This document shows, in pieces, positions 41,169 through 49,854 of a stretch of 64,000 nucleotides of DNA; the first letter of the stretch is position 1; every line of letters begins with the position of its first letter. The translations under genes and the position numbers were made by a program. A model generated the notes under the pieces. The model worked only from the letters and a program-made list of their open reading frames with translations, had not been told where the DNA came from and did no database searches. This DNA comes from Acidobacteriota bacterium (GTDB lineage Bacteria; Acidobacteriota; Blastocatellia; Pyrinomonadales; Pyrinomonadaceae): assembly GCA_023391155.1 (NCBI GenBank), contig JAEWBM010000173.1, positions 1-64,000 of the forward strand. Direction: 5' to 3'.

Positions 41169-42677
41169 TTATTGCCCGCCGGTTGCCGCGGCCATCACTT
41201 CCTCAGCGGTGGCGTTGTCGCGGGTGAATTCGGCCGCCGCACGGCCCTCGCGAAGCACGATAATGCGATCCGAAAGGCCGAGCACCTCGGGCAATTCAGA
41301 TGACGCCAGAAGTATCGCAAGCCCTTCGGCTGCAAGGCGGTTTATCTCGGCGTAAACCTCCTGTTTCGCACCAACATCGATGCCACGAGTCGGCTCATCC
41401 AGCAGCAGAATGCGTGGCTCGGTCAGAAGCCATTTTGCCAAGACGACCTTTTGCTGATTGCCGCCTGAAAGATTTGCAACGTCGGCGCCAGGCTCGCCCG
41501 GCCGGACACCAAGTGAGGCCATCGGCCCGGCAGCGGCAGCATGCTCGCGAACATTATCGGTGATAAATCCCCCTGCAACACGCGGGAGCGCGGCAAGCGT
41601 GATATTCCGCGCGATGCTTTGTCCGGAGACGAGTCCAAACCGTTTGCGGTCTTCCGTTACATAAGCGATGCCGTGGCGGATGGCGTCGCGAGGCGAGTTG
41701 ATCGCTGCTCGGCGGCCGCGGATGAACACCAAGCCTGTGACCGTGCCGTCAAACGCTCCGAATATGGCACTCAGAAGGGCAGTGCGTCCCGCACCCATCA
41801 GCCCTGCGATACCCAAGACCTCGCCGGCTCGCAGGGAAAAACTGATCCCTTCAATAGCGTTTCGAGGAGACCCTGCCGCCCGTCCGGTCAGGTCGCGGAG
41901 CTCGAGCACAGTTTCGCCCGGGGTGTGGCGCTCGGCCGGGAAAACGTCGCCCACCTCACGGCCCACCATCGCGGCGATAAGCTTATCCGATTCGAGCTCA
42001 GAGGCAGGGTAGGTCCCAACCGCTCTGCCGTCTCTGAGTATCGTAATACGGTCAGCAATGCGGTACACCTCATCCAGCTTGTGGGAAATATAGATCAACC
42101 CGACGCCGCTTTCTCGCAGCGAGCGAAGGATATCGAAAAGCGCTTCGACCTCCGTCTCGGTCAGTGCCGCCGTCGGCTCATCAAGCACAAGGATCTTGGC
42201 GTTATGCGTGAGCGCCTTGGCGATCTCGACCATCTGCTGGCCCCCGATGCCGAGCGAGCCCGCAGGCATTCGCGGATCTATCGCCAAGCCCAGCCGGCTG
42301 AGTGCCGCTGCGGCATCGTGCTCCATCCGATGGCGATCGATAATGCCAAGACTCTGGGGCTCGCGGCCGAGAAAAATATTCTCGGCCACCGACATCTCCT
42401 TGACCAGGGAAAGTTCCTGAAAGATCATCCCGACCCCGGCATTGGTCGAATCTTTGACCGATGAAAACCTCAAGGGCTTGCCCCGCAGGAGCAGGTCGCC
42501 GGTAAATGTGCCGTGCGGATACGCCCCGGCAAGTATCTTCATCAGCGTCGATTTCCCTGCGCCGTTCTCACCGACCAGTGCATGTATCTCGCCCTCCGTC
42601 AGTGCGAAAGAAACGCCGTCGAGCGCACGGACTCCGGGGAATTCCTTAACGATGTTTCGCATTTCCAGAAGCGGCAT
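41169..42677 (-). CDS. xylG: Sugar ABC transporter ATP-binding protein, XylG-like
   Basis: A 502-aa ATPase with two ABC domains, as in CUT2 sugar importers. Walker A of domain 1 is GENGAGKST, with Walker B ILVLDEPTAAL and a signature LGIGGQQ. Domain 2 has a degenerate Walker A (GLMGAGRTA), as is usual for this class, with LSGGNQQKVVLAKW and LLLDEPTRGID. The segment AGAYPHGTFTGDLLLRG after Walker A resembles XylG more than RbsA. Expression runs with xylH. The missing binding protein may be encoded elsewhere. Confidence 0.88.
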   Translation of the reverse strand: MPLLEMRNIVKEFPGVRALDGVSFALTEGEIHALVGENGAGKSTLMKILAGAYPHGTFTGDLLLRGKPLRFSSVKDSTNAGVGMIFQELSLVKEMSVAENIFLGREPQSLGIIDRHRMEHDAAAALSRLGLAIDPRMPAGSLGIGGQQMVEIAKALTHNAKILVLDEPTAALTETEVEALFDILRSLRESGVGLIYISHKLDEVYRIADRITILRDGRAVGTYPASELESDKLIAAMVGREVGDVFPAERHTPGETVLELRDLTGRAAGSPRNAIEGISFSLRAGEVLGIAGLMGAGRTALLSAIFGAFDGTVTGLVFIRGRRAAINSPRDAIRHGIAYVTEDRKRFGLVSGQSIARNITLAALPRVAGGFITDNVREHAAAAGPMASLGVRPGEPGADVANLSGGNQQKVVLAKWLLTEPRILLLDEPTRGIDVGAKQEVYAEINRLAAEGLAILLASSELPEVLGLSDRIIVLREGRAAAEFTRDNATAEEVMAAATGGQ

Positions 42678-42771
42678 AATCGGCGAGACACCGAAATTCT
42701 ACAGGGACACGGTTTGAATACAAAGTAGAGGGTCAGGCGGCTCGTATTTTCATTCCGCGGGCGGCGCGTTC

Positions 42772-42777
42772 TATACT
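42772..42777 (+). promoter_or_regulatory. Candidate -10 element (TATACT) upstream of acs
   Basis: TATACT lies 7 nt before the acs ATG with no ribosome-binding site, so transcription would begin at or next to the start codon. The divergent xylG start is 108 bp away. Confidence 0.4.
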
Positions 42778-42784
42778 TGTCGAT

Positions 42785-44737
42785 ATGCCGGACCATGCTG
42801 AGATAGAATCGATCCTGAGTGAATCCCGCGTTTTTCCACCGCCTGCAGAATTCTCTGCAAATGCTCATATAAAAAGCTTTGAGGAATATGAGGAGCTATA
42901 CCGCCGTGCCGCGGCCGACCCCGAGGCTTTTTGGGCCGAACGGGCGGAAGAGCTTCACTGGTTTAGGAAGTGGGATACGGTGCTCGAATGGAACGAACCG
43001 TTCGCAAAGTGGTTCGTCGGCGGCAAGATCAACATCGCCTACAACTGCCTCGACCGCCACCTCAGCGGGTGGCGGCGGAACAAGGCAGCGATCATCTGGG
43101 AGGGCGAGCCTGGTGAACAGCGTACGCTAACCTATCTCCAGCTCCATTCCGAGGTCTCGAAATTTGCGAACGTCCTTAAAAAGATGGGCGTCGCAACCGG
43201 CGATCGAGTCGCGCTCTACATGCCGCTCGTCCCTGAGCTGGCGATCGCGATGCTCGCATGTGCCCGGATCGGGGCCACCCACACCGTCATCTTCGGCGGC
43301 TTCTCGGCCGACGCGATCAGGGACAGGGTAAACGACGGCGGATGCAAAGTAATTGTAACGGCTGACGGGGGCTATCGCCGCGGTCGGACGATCAAGCTCA
43401 AAGAAATTGTTGACGAGGCGTCAGCCGATACTCCGACCGTTGAGAACATCATCGTACTTAAACGCACGGGCGAAAAGATTTCGATGTCCCCGGGGCGGGA
43501 TCACTGGTGGCACGAACTGATGCAGACCGTAGATGATAACTGCCCCGCCGAGGAACTGGATTCCGAGCATCCCCTGTACATACTCTATACCTCCGGGACA
43601 ACGGGCAAACCAAAAGGCATTTTACATACGACCGGCGGATACCTGACACAGGTGACATATACCACCAAGGTCGTCTTCGATATAAAAGATGACGATATTT
43701 ATTGGTGCACCGCCGACATCGGCTGGGTGACCGGGCACAGCTATGTCGTCTATGGGCCTCTTGCCCTCGGTGCCACCGTGTTCATGTACGAAGGGGCCCC
43801 GAACCACCCGGGCCCGGACCGCTTCTGGGATATGATCGACCGCCACAAGATCAATATCCTCTATACAGCTCCGACCGCGATACGTGCGTTCATCCGCTGG
43901 GGTGAGCAGCACCCTCTGAAGCACGACCTGTCGAGCCTCAGGCTTTTGGGGTCGGTGGGGGAGCCGATAAATCCCGAGGCATGGATGTGGTATCACAAGG
44001 TGATCGGCAAGGGGCGGTGCCCGATCGTCGACACGTGGTGGCAAACCGAGACGGGCGCGATCATGATCTCGCCGCTGCCGGGTGCAACGCCGACCGTGCC
44101 CGGAACCGCTACTCTTCCCTTACCGGGTATCATCGTTGATGTTGTAACAAAAAGCGGTGAACCGGTCGGCGCCGGCGAGGGCGGTTATCTGGTGATAAAG
44201 CACCCGTGGCCCTCGATGCTGCGAACTCTTTACGGCGACGACGAGCGGTATAAACAGACTTATTGGTCAGAGATACCGCATTCATATTTTGCGGGTGACG
44301 GTGCCCGCCGTGATGAGCGGGGCTATTTCTGGATAATGGGCCGCGTCGATGACGTCATCAACGTGAGCGGGCATAGGCTTGGGACGGCCGAGATCGAATC
44401 GGCACTGGTCTCGCACGAGGCGGTCGCTGAGGCCGCCGTTGTCGGACGTCCGCACGAACTGAAAGGCCAGGCCATCGCGGCCTTTGTCACACTCGAAGGT
44501 GACAGAGAGCCGAGCCCCGAACTTAAAGAGCAGCTGCAGGCGCATGTTGTGAAAGAGATCGGTGCGTTAGCTCGGCCGGATGACCTCAGATTTACCGAAG
44601 CCCTGCCCAAAACACGTTCGGGCAAGATAATGCGGAGGCTGTTGAGGGATATCGCCTCGGGGTCGGACGTAGCGGGTGACGTCACAACACTCGAGGACCG
44701 CGGCGTGCTTGATAAGTTACGGCAGGACGAGGAATAA
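42785..44737 (+). CDS. acs: Acetate-CoA ligase (acetyl-CoA synthetase)
   Basis: AMP-forming acetyl-CoA synthetase, 650 aa, the usual length. The P-loop is [11 protein letters not shown] (268-278), the adenylate motif includes [12 protein letters not shown], the hinge region has [20 protein letters not shown] and [16 protein letters not shown], and the catalytic lysine K614 ([10 protein letters not shown]) is present, a site that is acetylated in related enzymes. The tryptophan gate typical of acetate specificity appears in the DTWWQTE segment. It probably heads a small operon with the MtnB-like gene, which starts 6 bp after the stop, and a zinc-ribbon membrane protein. Confidence 0.95.
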   Translation: MPDHAEIESILSESRVFPPPAEFSANAHIKSFEEYEELYRRAAADPEAFWAERAEELHWFRKWDTVLEWNEPFAKWFVGGKINIAYNCLDRHLSGWRRNKAAIIWEGEPGEQRTLTYLQLHSEVSKFANVLKKMGVATGDRVALYMPLVPELAIAMLACARIGATHTVIFGGFSADAIRDRVNDGGCKVIVTADGGYRRGRTIKLKEIVDEASADTPTVENIIVLKRTGEKISMSPGRDHWWHELMQTVDDNCPAEELDSEHPLYILYTSGTTGKPKGILHTTGGYLTQVTYTTKVVFDIKDDDIYWCTADIGWVTGHSYVVYGPLALGATVFMYEGAPNHPGPDRFWDMIDRHKINILYTAPTAIRAFIRWGEQHPLKHDLSSLRLLGSVGEPINPEAWMWYHKVIGKGRCPIVDTWWQTETGAIMISPLPGATPTVPGTATLPLPGIIVDVVTKSGEPVGAGEGGYLVIKHPWPSMLRTLYGDDERYKQTYWSEIPHSYFAGDGARRDERGYFWIMGRVDDVINVSGHRLGTAEIESALVSHEAVAEAAVVGRPHELKGQAIAAFVTLEGDREPSPELKEQLQAHVVKEIGALARPDDLRFTEALPKTRSGKIMRRLLRDIASGSDVAGDVTTLEDRGVLDKLRQDEE

Positions 44738-44743
44738 CGTGCA

Positions 44744-45364
44744 ATGGCAGACGCATTGAGGCCGCCCGATCCGGTTCGGGAACTTACTGAGACCGCGATC
44801 GAATTTTATCGGCGTCGTTGGGTCTTGGGCGCCTGCGGCAGCTTTAGTGTGCTGCTTGCGCGACGGCCGATGCGCTTATGCATCACTTCGGCCGGGGATG
44901 AAAAGGCGACGCTCGACGATACGAACTTTCTCGAGATCGACGATGATGCCGAGATCTTACAAGGCTTCGGCCGGCCTTCGGACGAGAGCCTCCTGCATCT
45001 GACGATCTATCGGTTGCGCCCCAAGGCGAGGTGCATACTCTTTTCCCAAAGCGTAGCGGGCGTTGTCCTCTCGGATGCTCTTTATACTGACGGGTCGATA
45101 ACGCTCAAAGGTTACGGCGCACTCAAAGGGCTGCCGGGGGTCGAGACGCACGAGCATTCGGAGAGCATTCCGATAGTCGATAATTCGCCTGATCTGGTCG
45201 CCCTCGCCCATGTCGTGGAAAATGTGCTTGTGGAGACCCCCGCGACCCGCGCCATAATGGTTCGCCGTAACGGCCTTTACACCTGGGGCGAAACGGTAGA
45301 CGAGGCCAGGCGGAGCGTTGAGATCTTTGAGTTTCTGTTCGAGGTGTTGGAAAGCCGCTTGTGA
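44744..45364 (+). CDS. MtnB/class II aldolase-like protein lacking the metal and catalytic residues
   Basis: Overall this 206-aa sequence follows methylthioribulose-1-phosphate dehydratase (MtnB): CITSAGDEK, GRPSDESLLHLTIYR, the GVVLSDAL strand, THEHSESIPIVDN, and a final GLYTWGETVDEARRSVE. The residues that make the enzyme work are missing: the H-T-H metal pair is FSQ (F100, Q102), the catalytic Glu of GYEMxK is Gly (G125 in GYGALKG), and the third metal His before GLYTWG is N176. The frame is intact and codon use is normal, so it is maintained without metal catalysis. A binding or regulatory role is inferred. It is translationally linked to acs upstream and to a zinc-ribbon membrane protein downstream (GTGA overlap). 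Confidence 0.75.
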   Translation: MADALRPPDPVRELTETAIEFYRRRWVLGACGSFSVLLARRPMRLCITSAGDEKATLDDTNFLEIDDDAEILQGFGRPSDESLLHLTIYRLRPKARCILFSQSVAGVVLSDALYTDGSITLKGYGALKGLPGVETHEHSESIPIVDNSPDLVALAHVVENVLVETPATRAIMVRRNGLYTWGETVDEARRSVEIFEFLFEVLESRL

Positions 45365-45816
45365 AAAGCATTTTGCCAAAGGAGAATTTCGTCTTATGCC
45401 GGAATTGTGCTTCGACGATCAGCTCGGCGCGGTCGGCTTGTGACAAGTGCGGAATCCCATATAGCGGCGACGGGATCGACGAACTTGTTGAGATCGAGGA
45501 TCGAAATATAGATGCTCTAAATGAGGCGTTGAGGTTGCGGATTGGATCTATTTTATTCGTGATCACTCTGGTACCCTCGTTCTACATCGATAGGGCATAT
45601 CCAGCAACTCGTTTGTTCATTCTAGAGATACTTTTGCTCTTTACCGTAATTTTCGTTTTGCATTTGGTCGCTTGGAATCAATATCACTTACGACCGATAC
45701 TCGAAGACGAAATACATTGGGAGGCGCTTGCGATAAGATCGCAAGCTCTTTGGACTATGGTCATAGCATTTTTAGTCGTTCTACTTTATGTGATCTTTTC
45801 ACCATGGAATTACTGA
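45361..45816 (+). CDS. Zinc-ribbon membrane protein, function unknown
   Basis: A 151-aa protein with an N-terminal zinc ribbon (CRNC...CDKCGIPY, residues about 13-31) and two or three membrane helices (IGSILFVITLVPSFYI, LFILEILLLFTVIFVLHLVA and MVIAFLVVLLYVIF). The start is a GTG overlapping the previous stop (GTGA). Base composition is slightly more AT-rich than its neighbours. No specific role can be inferred; zinc-ribbon plus helices is a common design for membrane-associated regulatory or assembly proteins. Confidence 0.65.
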   Translation: MKSILPKENFVLCRNCASTISSARSACDKCGIPYSGDGIDELVEIEDRNIDALNEALRLRIGSILFVITLVPSFYIDRAYPATRLFILEILLLFTVIFVLHLVAWNQYHLRPILEDEIHWEALAIRSQALWTMVIAFLVVLLYVIFSPWNY

Positions 45817-45872
45817 TGGACTTCAGCTCAATCTCGAGAGACAGCATGCTGAATAAATGAAATAGGCGTTAT

Positions 45873-46433
45873 ATGAATTCGAATAATTCGGAAACAGCTA
45901 CATTGGGTGCGGGATGTTTTTGGTGTGTGGAGGCAGTCTTTGATGATCTGCAGGGCGTGACGGATGTTGTATCCGGTTACTCCGGCGGGCACAAGGAAAA
46001 CCCTACATATCAGGAAGTTTGTGCCGAAATGACAGGCCATGCAGAGGTTGTGCAGGTCACCTTCGATCCCGAGGTTCTGAGTTACCGGGACCTATTGCGA
46101 GTCTTTTTCTCTGTTCACGATCCGACAACTTTGAACCGTCAAGGAAACGACATCGGCACGTCTTACCGCTCGGCGATCTTTTACCATACAGAGGAACAGA
46201 AAAAGATCGCAGAAGAGGTGATCGACGAGGTTACGATAGAGGGTGTTTACGACAACCCGATCGTTACTGAGGTGGCCGCCTTTGACAAGTTCTGGCCGGC
46301 GGAGGATTACCACCAGGAGTATTTCACGAATAATCCGAATCAGCCATATTGTGCTGCGGTGGTTGCACCAAAGGTGGCAAAGTTCCGACAGAAATTTGCG
46401 GACAGATTAAAGAGGAAACCCGCGGCAGCCTAG
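45873..46433 (+). CDS. msrA: Peptide methionine sulfoxide reductase MsrA
   Basis: Reduces methionine-S-sulfoxide in proteins. The active-site motif GAGCFWCVEAVF with nucleophile C15 is present, as are the family segments VVSGYSGGHKENPTYQEVC and FFSVHDPTTLNRQGNDIGTS. The catalytic residues are complete. No fused MsrB domain is present and there is no signal peptide, so it is a cytosolic single-domain form of 186 aa. Its end overlaps the convergent GDT1 gene by 4 bp. Confidence 0.95.
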   Translation: MNSNNSETATLGAGCFWCVEAVFDDLQGVTDVVSGYSGGHKENPTYQEVCAEMTGHAEVVQVTFDPEVLSYRDLLRVFFSVHDPTTLNRQGNDIGTSYRSAIFYHTEEQKKIAEEVIDEVTIEGVYDNPIVTEVAAFDKFWPAEDYHQEYFTNNPNQPYCAAVVAPKVAKFRQKFADRLKRKPAAA

Positions 46434-46702
46434 AGCTTGCCCGCAAGCATAAGGATCCCCACGGCAATGAAGGCGACGGCGACTATCCGCTGCAGCCATT
46501 CGGTAGGCACATATTGGCTCAAGACACCGCCGACGAGAACGGCGATCAGCGAAACGAGTACCAGAGCGGCGCTGGCGCCGAGAAAGACCGCGAGCTTTGA
46601 CTCGGTCTTGCTCGACAACATGATGACGGCAAGCTGGGTCTTATCGCCGAGTTCAGCAAGAAAAAGGGTCAGAAACGCCGTTCCGAAGATCTTCCATTCC
46701 AT
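46430..46702 (-). CDS. Half-size GDT1/TMEM165-family cation transporter (UPF0016)
   Basis: A 90-aa integral membrane protein. The start at 46702 gives MEWKIFGTAFLTLFLAELGD, with the family motif E-L-G-D-K-T-Q-L in the first helix. Three membrane helices are visible. Most GDT1 proteins contain two copies of the motif; this one has a single copy, as in short bacterial forms that must assemble as dimers. The family exchanges Mn2+/Ca2+ for H+, but substrate is inferred only from the family. Confidence 0.85.
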   Translation of the reverse strand: MEWKIFGTAFLTLFLAELGDKTQLAVIMLSSKTESKLAVFLGASAALVLVSLIAVLVGGVLSQYVPTEWLQRIVAVAFIAVGILMLAGKL

Positions 46703-46748
46703 ACCGCTAGTGTAATAAATCACGCGGCGGGCGAAAACTCTCGGCTCT

Positions 46749-47708
46749 TTAATCTTCGAACTGCAGTTCCTTAACGATCTCGTCCATATACCTGCGCCCG
46801 AGATCGACCTCGTCCGGCGCTAGTGAGACGGCGCCGACTACGGCATGTCCCCCGCCGCCATAGCGTTCGCAGATCTCTGCGATATTATGCACCCGCGGAC
46901 GCGGCGCCCATGGGTTTGAGCCAACGGAGATCTTGGTCCGGAATGAGCTTTGGCTAAGCGAGACGTTATATGTCGTCTCCGGAAAAAAGTAGTAGGGGAT
47001 AAATTTGTTATAGCCTTCGATACCGGTGCCGATCAGGTCGAATGTGACGACTCCCCGCTCATATTCGGAACGCTGCTTTATCGTTTCAACGCTCGCCCAG
47101 TGTGCCTCGAGGATCGGGTCAAGCCGCTCGCGTATTTCCGGCATTTCGATTATCTCGCTGAGTGTTCGCTCCGTCAGCCACTCGATGATCCTGGCTACGA
47201 ACTCCGGCTCTTTCTCGCCCTCGATCAGCTGCATCAGCTTGAGCGCGGGCGAGCGAAGCTCTACACACTGCGCGGCCGATTCATAAAATGCTCCGTCGAT
47301 GATGTGTGCCCATTCGATCAGTTCCGCTAAGTGCGGGTCTTCAAAACCGAACTGCTCTTTTGCTATGCGGGCAATGAATTCGGCACACGAGGCCGATGTC
47401 GTATCTAAAAACTTCTTGCCCGAGGTGTCTGCCCGAAAGTGCTGTTCATCCTCTTCGGAAAGAAAGGCTGATTGATGATGATCGAACCACCAAGTGAGCC
47501 TGTCGTCGGCGCAATACTTAAAATCGACTATCGCATTTTCATCGCCGTCGAGTTGGTTGCGGTCAAATGCATTGCCCGCTCGATGCATAGTCGGGGTATA
47601 TCCGACGACGGCCCCCGGCCTTATCGCGCTGAGGTAAAACCTGGTAAAGATAGCTGCCGACGAAACCCCGTCGAAACAGTTTCCGTGATAAAGTATGCGA
47701 AGATCCAT
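46749..47708 (-). CDS. DHH-family phosphoesterase
   Basis: A 319-aa cytosolic phosphoesterase. The start at 47708 gives MDLRILYHGNCFDGVSSAAI, the usual N-terminal motif with the metal Asp. VDFKYC and WWFDHHQSAF supply the DHH motif, and DGAFYESA and the C-terminal GGGGHAVVGA are the DHHA1 motif. These features suit a manganese-dependent phosphatase or exonuclease of the NrnA/RecJ-like group. The substrate (nucleotide, oligonucleotide or cyclic dinucleotide) cannot be decided. Confidence 0.85.
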   Translation of the reverse strand: MDLRILYHGNCFDGVSSAAIFTRFYLSAIRPGAVVGYTPTMHRAGNAFDRNQLDGDENAIVDFKYCADDRLTWWFDHHQSAFLSEEDEQHFRADTSGKKFLDTTSASCAEFIARIAKEQFGFEDPHLAELIEWAHIIDGAFYESAAQCVELRSPALKLMQLIEGEKEPEFVARIIEWLTERTLSEIIEMPEIRERLDPILEAHWASVETIKQRSEYERGVVTFDLIGTGIEGYNKFIPYYFFPETTYNVSLSQSSFRTKISVGSNPWAPRPRVHNIAEICERYGGGGHAVVGAVSLAPDEVDLGRRYMDEIVKELQFED

Positions 47709-47776
47709 AGATAGCGAATGCCCCGTGGGCAAAACATTCTAGGTTAGAGGGCGGACACCGGTTCGTCAAGCAGCTT

Positions 47777-48223
47777 ATGAAGATACGACAAGCGACCGTT
47801 CAAGATGCCGATGCTCTGATCGATTTTAATCAGGCCATGGCATTGGAAACCGAGGGTCGGCGGCTCGATCCGGAAACGATCGCCGCCGGGGTCCGTGCCG
47901 TTTTCGACGGCGGCGGACGGGGCTTTTATATCGTTGCCGAAGACGAAGGGGCCATCGTCGGCGGACTGATGGTCACATATGAGTGGAGTGACTGGCGTAA
48001 CGCGTGGGTCTGGTGGATACAAAGCGTTTATGTCATACCGGAGGCGAGGGGCCGTAAGCTTTATTCGATGATGTATTCTGAGGTAAAGGAGCGAGCCGCG
48101 GCTGCGGAAAATGTCTGCGGGTTCAGACTCTACGTAGAGTCCGAAAACACAAAGGCACAGAACGTCTATGAAAAGGTCGGGATGGAGCGGTCCCACTACC
48201 TGATGTATGAGGAAATGAACTAA
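47777..48223 (+). CDS. GNAT-family N-acetyltransferase
   Basis: A 148-aa acetyltransferase. The first strand and helix MKIRQATVQDADALIDF open the fold, IVGGLMVTYEWSDWRNAWVW is the central beta hairpin, and VIPEARGRKLYSMMY is the acetyl-CoA pyrophosphate-binding motif (R/Q-x-x-G-x-[GA]), here with RGRKL. LYVESENTKAQNVYEKVGM completes motif B. The substrate is unknown. A strong terminator follows 24 bp after its stop. Confidence 0.88.
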   Translation: MKIRQATVQDADALIDFNQAMALETEGRRLDPETIAAGVRAVFDGGGRGFYIVAEDEGAIVGGLMVTYEWSDWRNAWVWWIQSVYVIPEARGRKLYSMMYSEVKERAAAAENVCGFRLYVESENTKAQNVYEKVGMERSHYLMYEEMN

Positions 48224-48246
48224 CCGGGCGAAATGTTTAAAAAGTA

Positions 48247-48282
48247 AATGCCGGTCACCAATGAAAGTGACCGGCATTTTTT
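48247..48282 (+). terminator. Intrinsic terminator after GNAT gene
   Basis: AATGCCGGTCAC (48247-48258) pairs with GTGACCGGCATT (48267-48278), 12 bp perfect, followed by a T run to 48282. Confidence 0.88.
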
Positions 48283-48816
48283 GAAAATCGAGATCCGAAA
48301 GCTCAAGTAGAAGGAGTGGGAGTTAATCGTAGATCAATGTTCACCCTATAATTTGAAGATGTAGAGTCATTCGGACACCAATTTTCAAAGACCAAACTTT
48401 GGAGATCGAGAATTAAAGATGGGAAATGGCCCGACTTAGTCTTCGTGCCCACACTCGAAGATTTCCCCCAAGCAATCCGAGCCATTTCCCAAACTATTGA
48501 AAAGCCGACAAGTATAAAGACGCTCTCTCCGTTCACCTGCCCCTTGTTCGTATCTTCCGAGCGTTCCTTCAGTCGGCCTTTCGATTTTCAAGTACTACCT
48601 TCCGTTGCAATAGTATTAAGCAACGGGTGTGCCACAAAACGGCACCTGTCGAAAAAAGTTTTTCGCTCGGTAAATTGGGGGTTCGGCCCTGCAGGAGCAC
48701 GCATCCGCTACCGGCCAGCCGTTCGCTATTCGTACGGATTCACAGATTCGTTCAAAATTAGCCGTTCGATTTCGATGCATTGTGCACGAATTTCGGATTA
48801 TGTTCTAATTTTATGT
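48283..48816. other. AT-richer region of about 530 bp without a supported gene
   Basis: This stretch is more AT-rich than its neighbours. A 77-codon minus-strand frame (48303-48536) contains a short segment (ILDLQSLVFENWCP) that only faintly resembles an immunity-protein-like fold, and a plus-strand frame contains FVPTLEDFPQAIRAISQTIE. Neither has a ribosome-binding site and both end abruptly. It may contain remains of a transferred gene plus the promoter of the gene at 48817. Confidence 0.4.
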
Positions 48817-49104
48817 ATGCATTTGATCACTGAGGCGGAGTTTAAACGGATCGCGGGCGGTATCTACGACGATCGAGAGTCGATCATTCGTCACAATCCC
48901 ATAGGCACCCGCGAGGAGACGCTCCTATGGATGCTGATGAGCGCCCTGACAATGTACCTTAGCCTCAACGATAGCGAAACGCCTTGCTTTACCGGCCGGC
49001 CTAACGCCTCCATGTTCCGCGACGCGATCACGTTCATACTTAACGGCCGAATGCGTGAGCCGTTTGACCCCGTGCCGTATCTCGATAGATTTAGAGAAGT
49101 ATGA
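48817..49104 (+). CDS. Small protein, function unknown
   Basis: A 95-aa cytosolic protein. The start at 48817 (MHLITEAEFKRIAGGIYDDR) is chosen because the conserved-looking sequence begins there; the long upstream extension of the frame crosses the AT-rich region and looks non-coding. Segments IIRHNPIGTREETLLWMLMS and ETPCFTGRPNASMFRDAI look like a compact helical domain. It resembles conserved hypothetical proteins of this phylum by impression only. The stop overlaps the start of the MBL gene (ATGA), so the two are co-translated. Confidence 0.6.
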   Translation: MHLITEAEFKRIAGGIYDDRESIIRHNPIGTREETLLWMLMSALTMYLSLNDSETPCFTGRPNASMFRDAITFILNGRMREPFDPVPYLDRFREV

Positions 49105-49793
49105 AGATTCAGAAGTTTGTCCTGACCGCATTTCAGCAGAACACCCGCGTCGTTTTCTGTGAGAAAACACGCCACGCCATCTGTATTGATCCGGGTTCGC
49201 CGTCTACGGAATTAACCCGCTTCATACGGGATAATGTACTTGCGCTCCATGCGGTCGTGTTGACCCATGGGCACCTCGACCACGTTGGTGGGACCGGAGC
49301 GATCCACGAGGAGTTTCCCGATGCCGAGATCCTGCTTCACAAAGACGATGAAGACCTTTATTACGCATTGCCGCAGCAGCCCCTGTTGCTGGGAATGCAG
49401 CCGGAACAGCTCAAGGTCCTAGGCATGGACTTCGGCCCGCCGCCCAAGATCACTCGAAACCTTGAACACGGCGAGCACCTGCGTGTCGGCGATCTTACGT
49501 TTGAGATAAGGCATTGTCCCGGCCATACGCGCGGCCATGTGATCCTCGCCGAACTCAACGAAAGGCACGCGATCGTGGGCGATTGCCTCTTCGAAGGTTC
49601 GATCGGGCGTACGGACCTGCCCGGTGGGAACCATGAGCAGCTGATCGAGTCGATCACTTCGAACATCATGTCGCTGGACGACGAAACTGTGGTGCATTCG
49701 GGCCATGGCCGCGAAACGACCGTCGGCCGTGAACGCGCGACGAACCCCTTCCTGACCGGGGCGTATTCTATCGGCGGTGGCAGGTACGTTTGA
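49101..49793 (+). CDS. MBL-fold hydrolase, glyoxalase II-like (YcbL type)
   Basis: A 230-aa metallo-beta-lactamase-fold hydrolase. The metal motif is HGHLDHVGG, followed by CPGHTRGH, VGDCLFEGSIGRTDLPGG and the final HSGHG, which together match the glyoxalase II-related YcbL subgroup that hydrolyses glutathione or CoA thioesters. It lacks the long C-terminal substrate-binding domain of true glyoxalase II. The gene overlaps the small protein upstream by 4 bp. Confidence 0.88.
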   Translation: MKIQKFVLTAFQQNTRVVFCEKTRHAICIDPGSPSTELTRFIRDNVLALHAVVLTHGHLDHVGGTGAIHEEFPDAEILLHKDDEDLYYALPQQPLLLGMQPEQLKVLGMDFGPPPKITRNLEHGEHLRVGDLTFEIRHCPGHTRGHVILAELNERHAIVGDCLFEGSIGRTDLPGGNHEQLIESITSNIMSLDDETVVHSGHGRETTVGRERATNPFLTGAYSIGGGRYV

Positions 49794-49820
49794 AATGGGC
49801 CATCGGCAATAGGGTATAAT
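49790..49820 (+). promoter_or_regulatory. Promoter candidate for the secreted MBL hydrolase
   Basis: TTGAAA (49790-49795) and TATAAT (49815-49820) are separated by 19 bp. Transcription would begin near 49827, ahead of a TAGGAGGAG ribosome-binding site and the ATG at 49855. Confidence 0.5.
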
Positions 49821-49854
49821 GCTCAAAATTTTGAATTAGTTAGGAGGAGCGGCG

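Noticed and set aside
41541..42464. 307-codon plus-strand frame opposite xylG
   Set aside because: Antisense to a well-supported ATPase with both Walker motifs, and it has no family resemblance.
48445..48816. N-terminal extension of the small protein at 48817
   Set aside because: The added 124 codons cross an AT-rich region, are Ser/Phe/Arg-rich without fold pattern, and have no ribosome-binding site.
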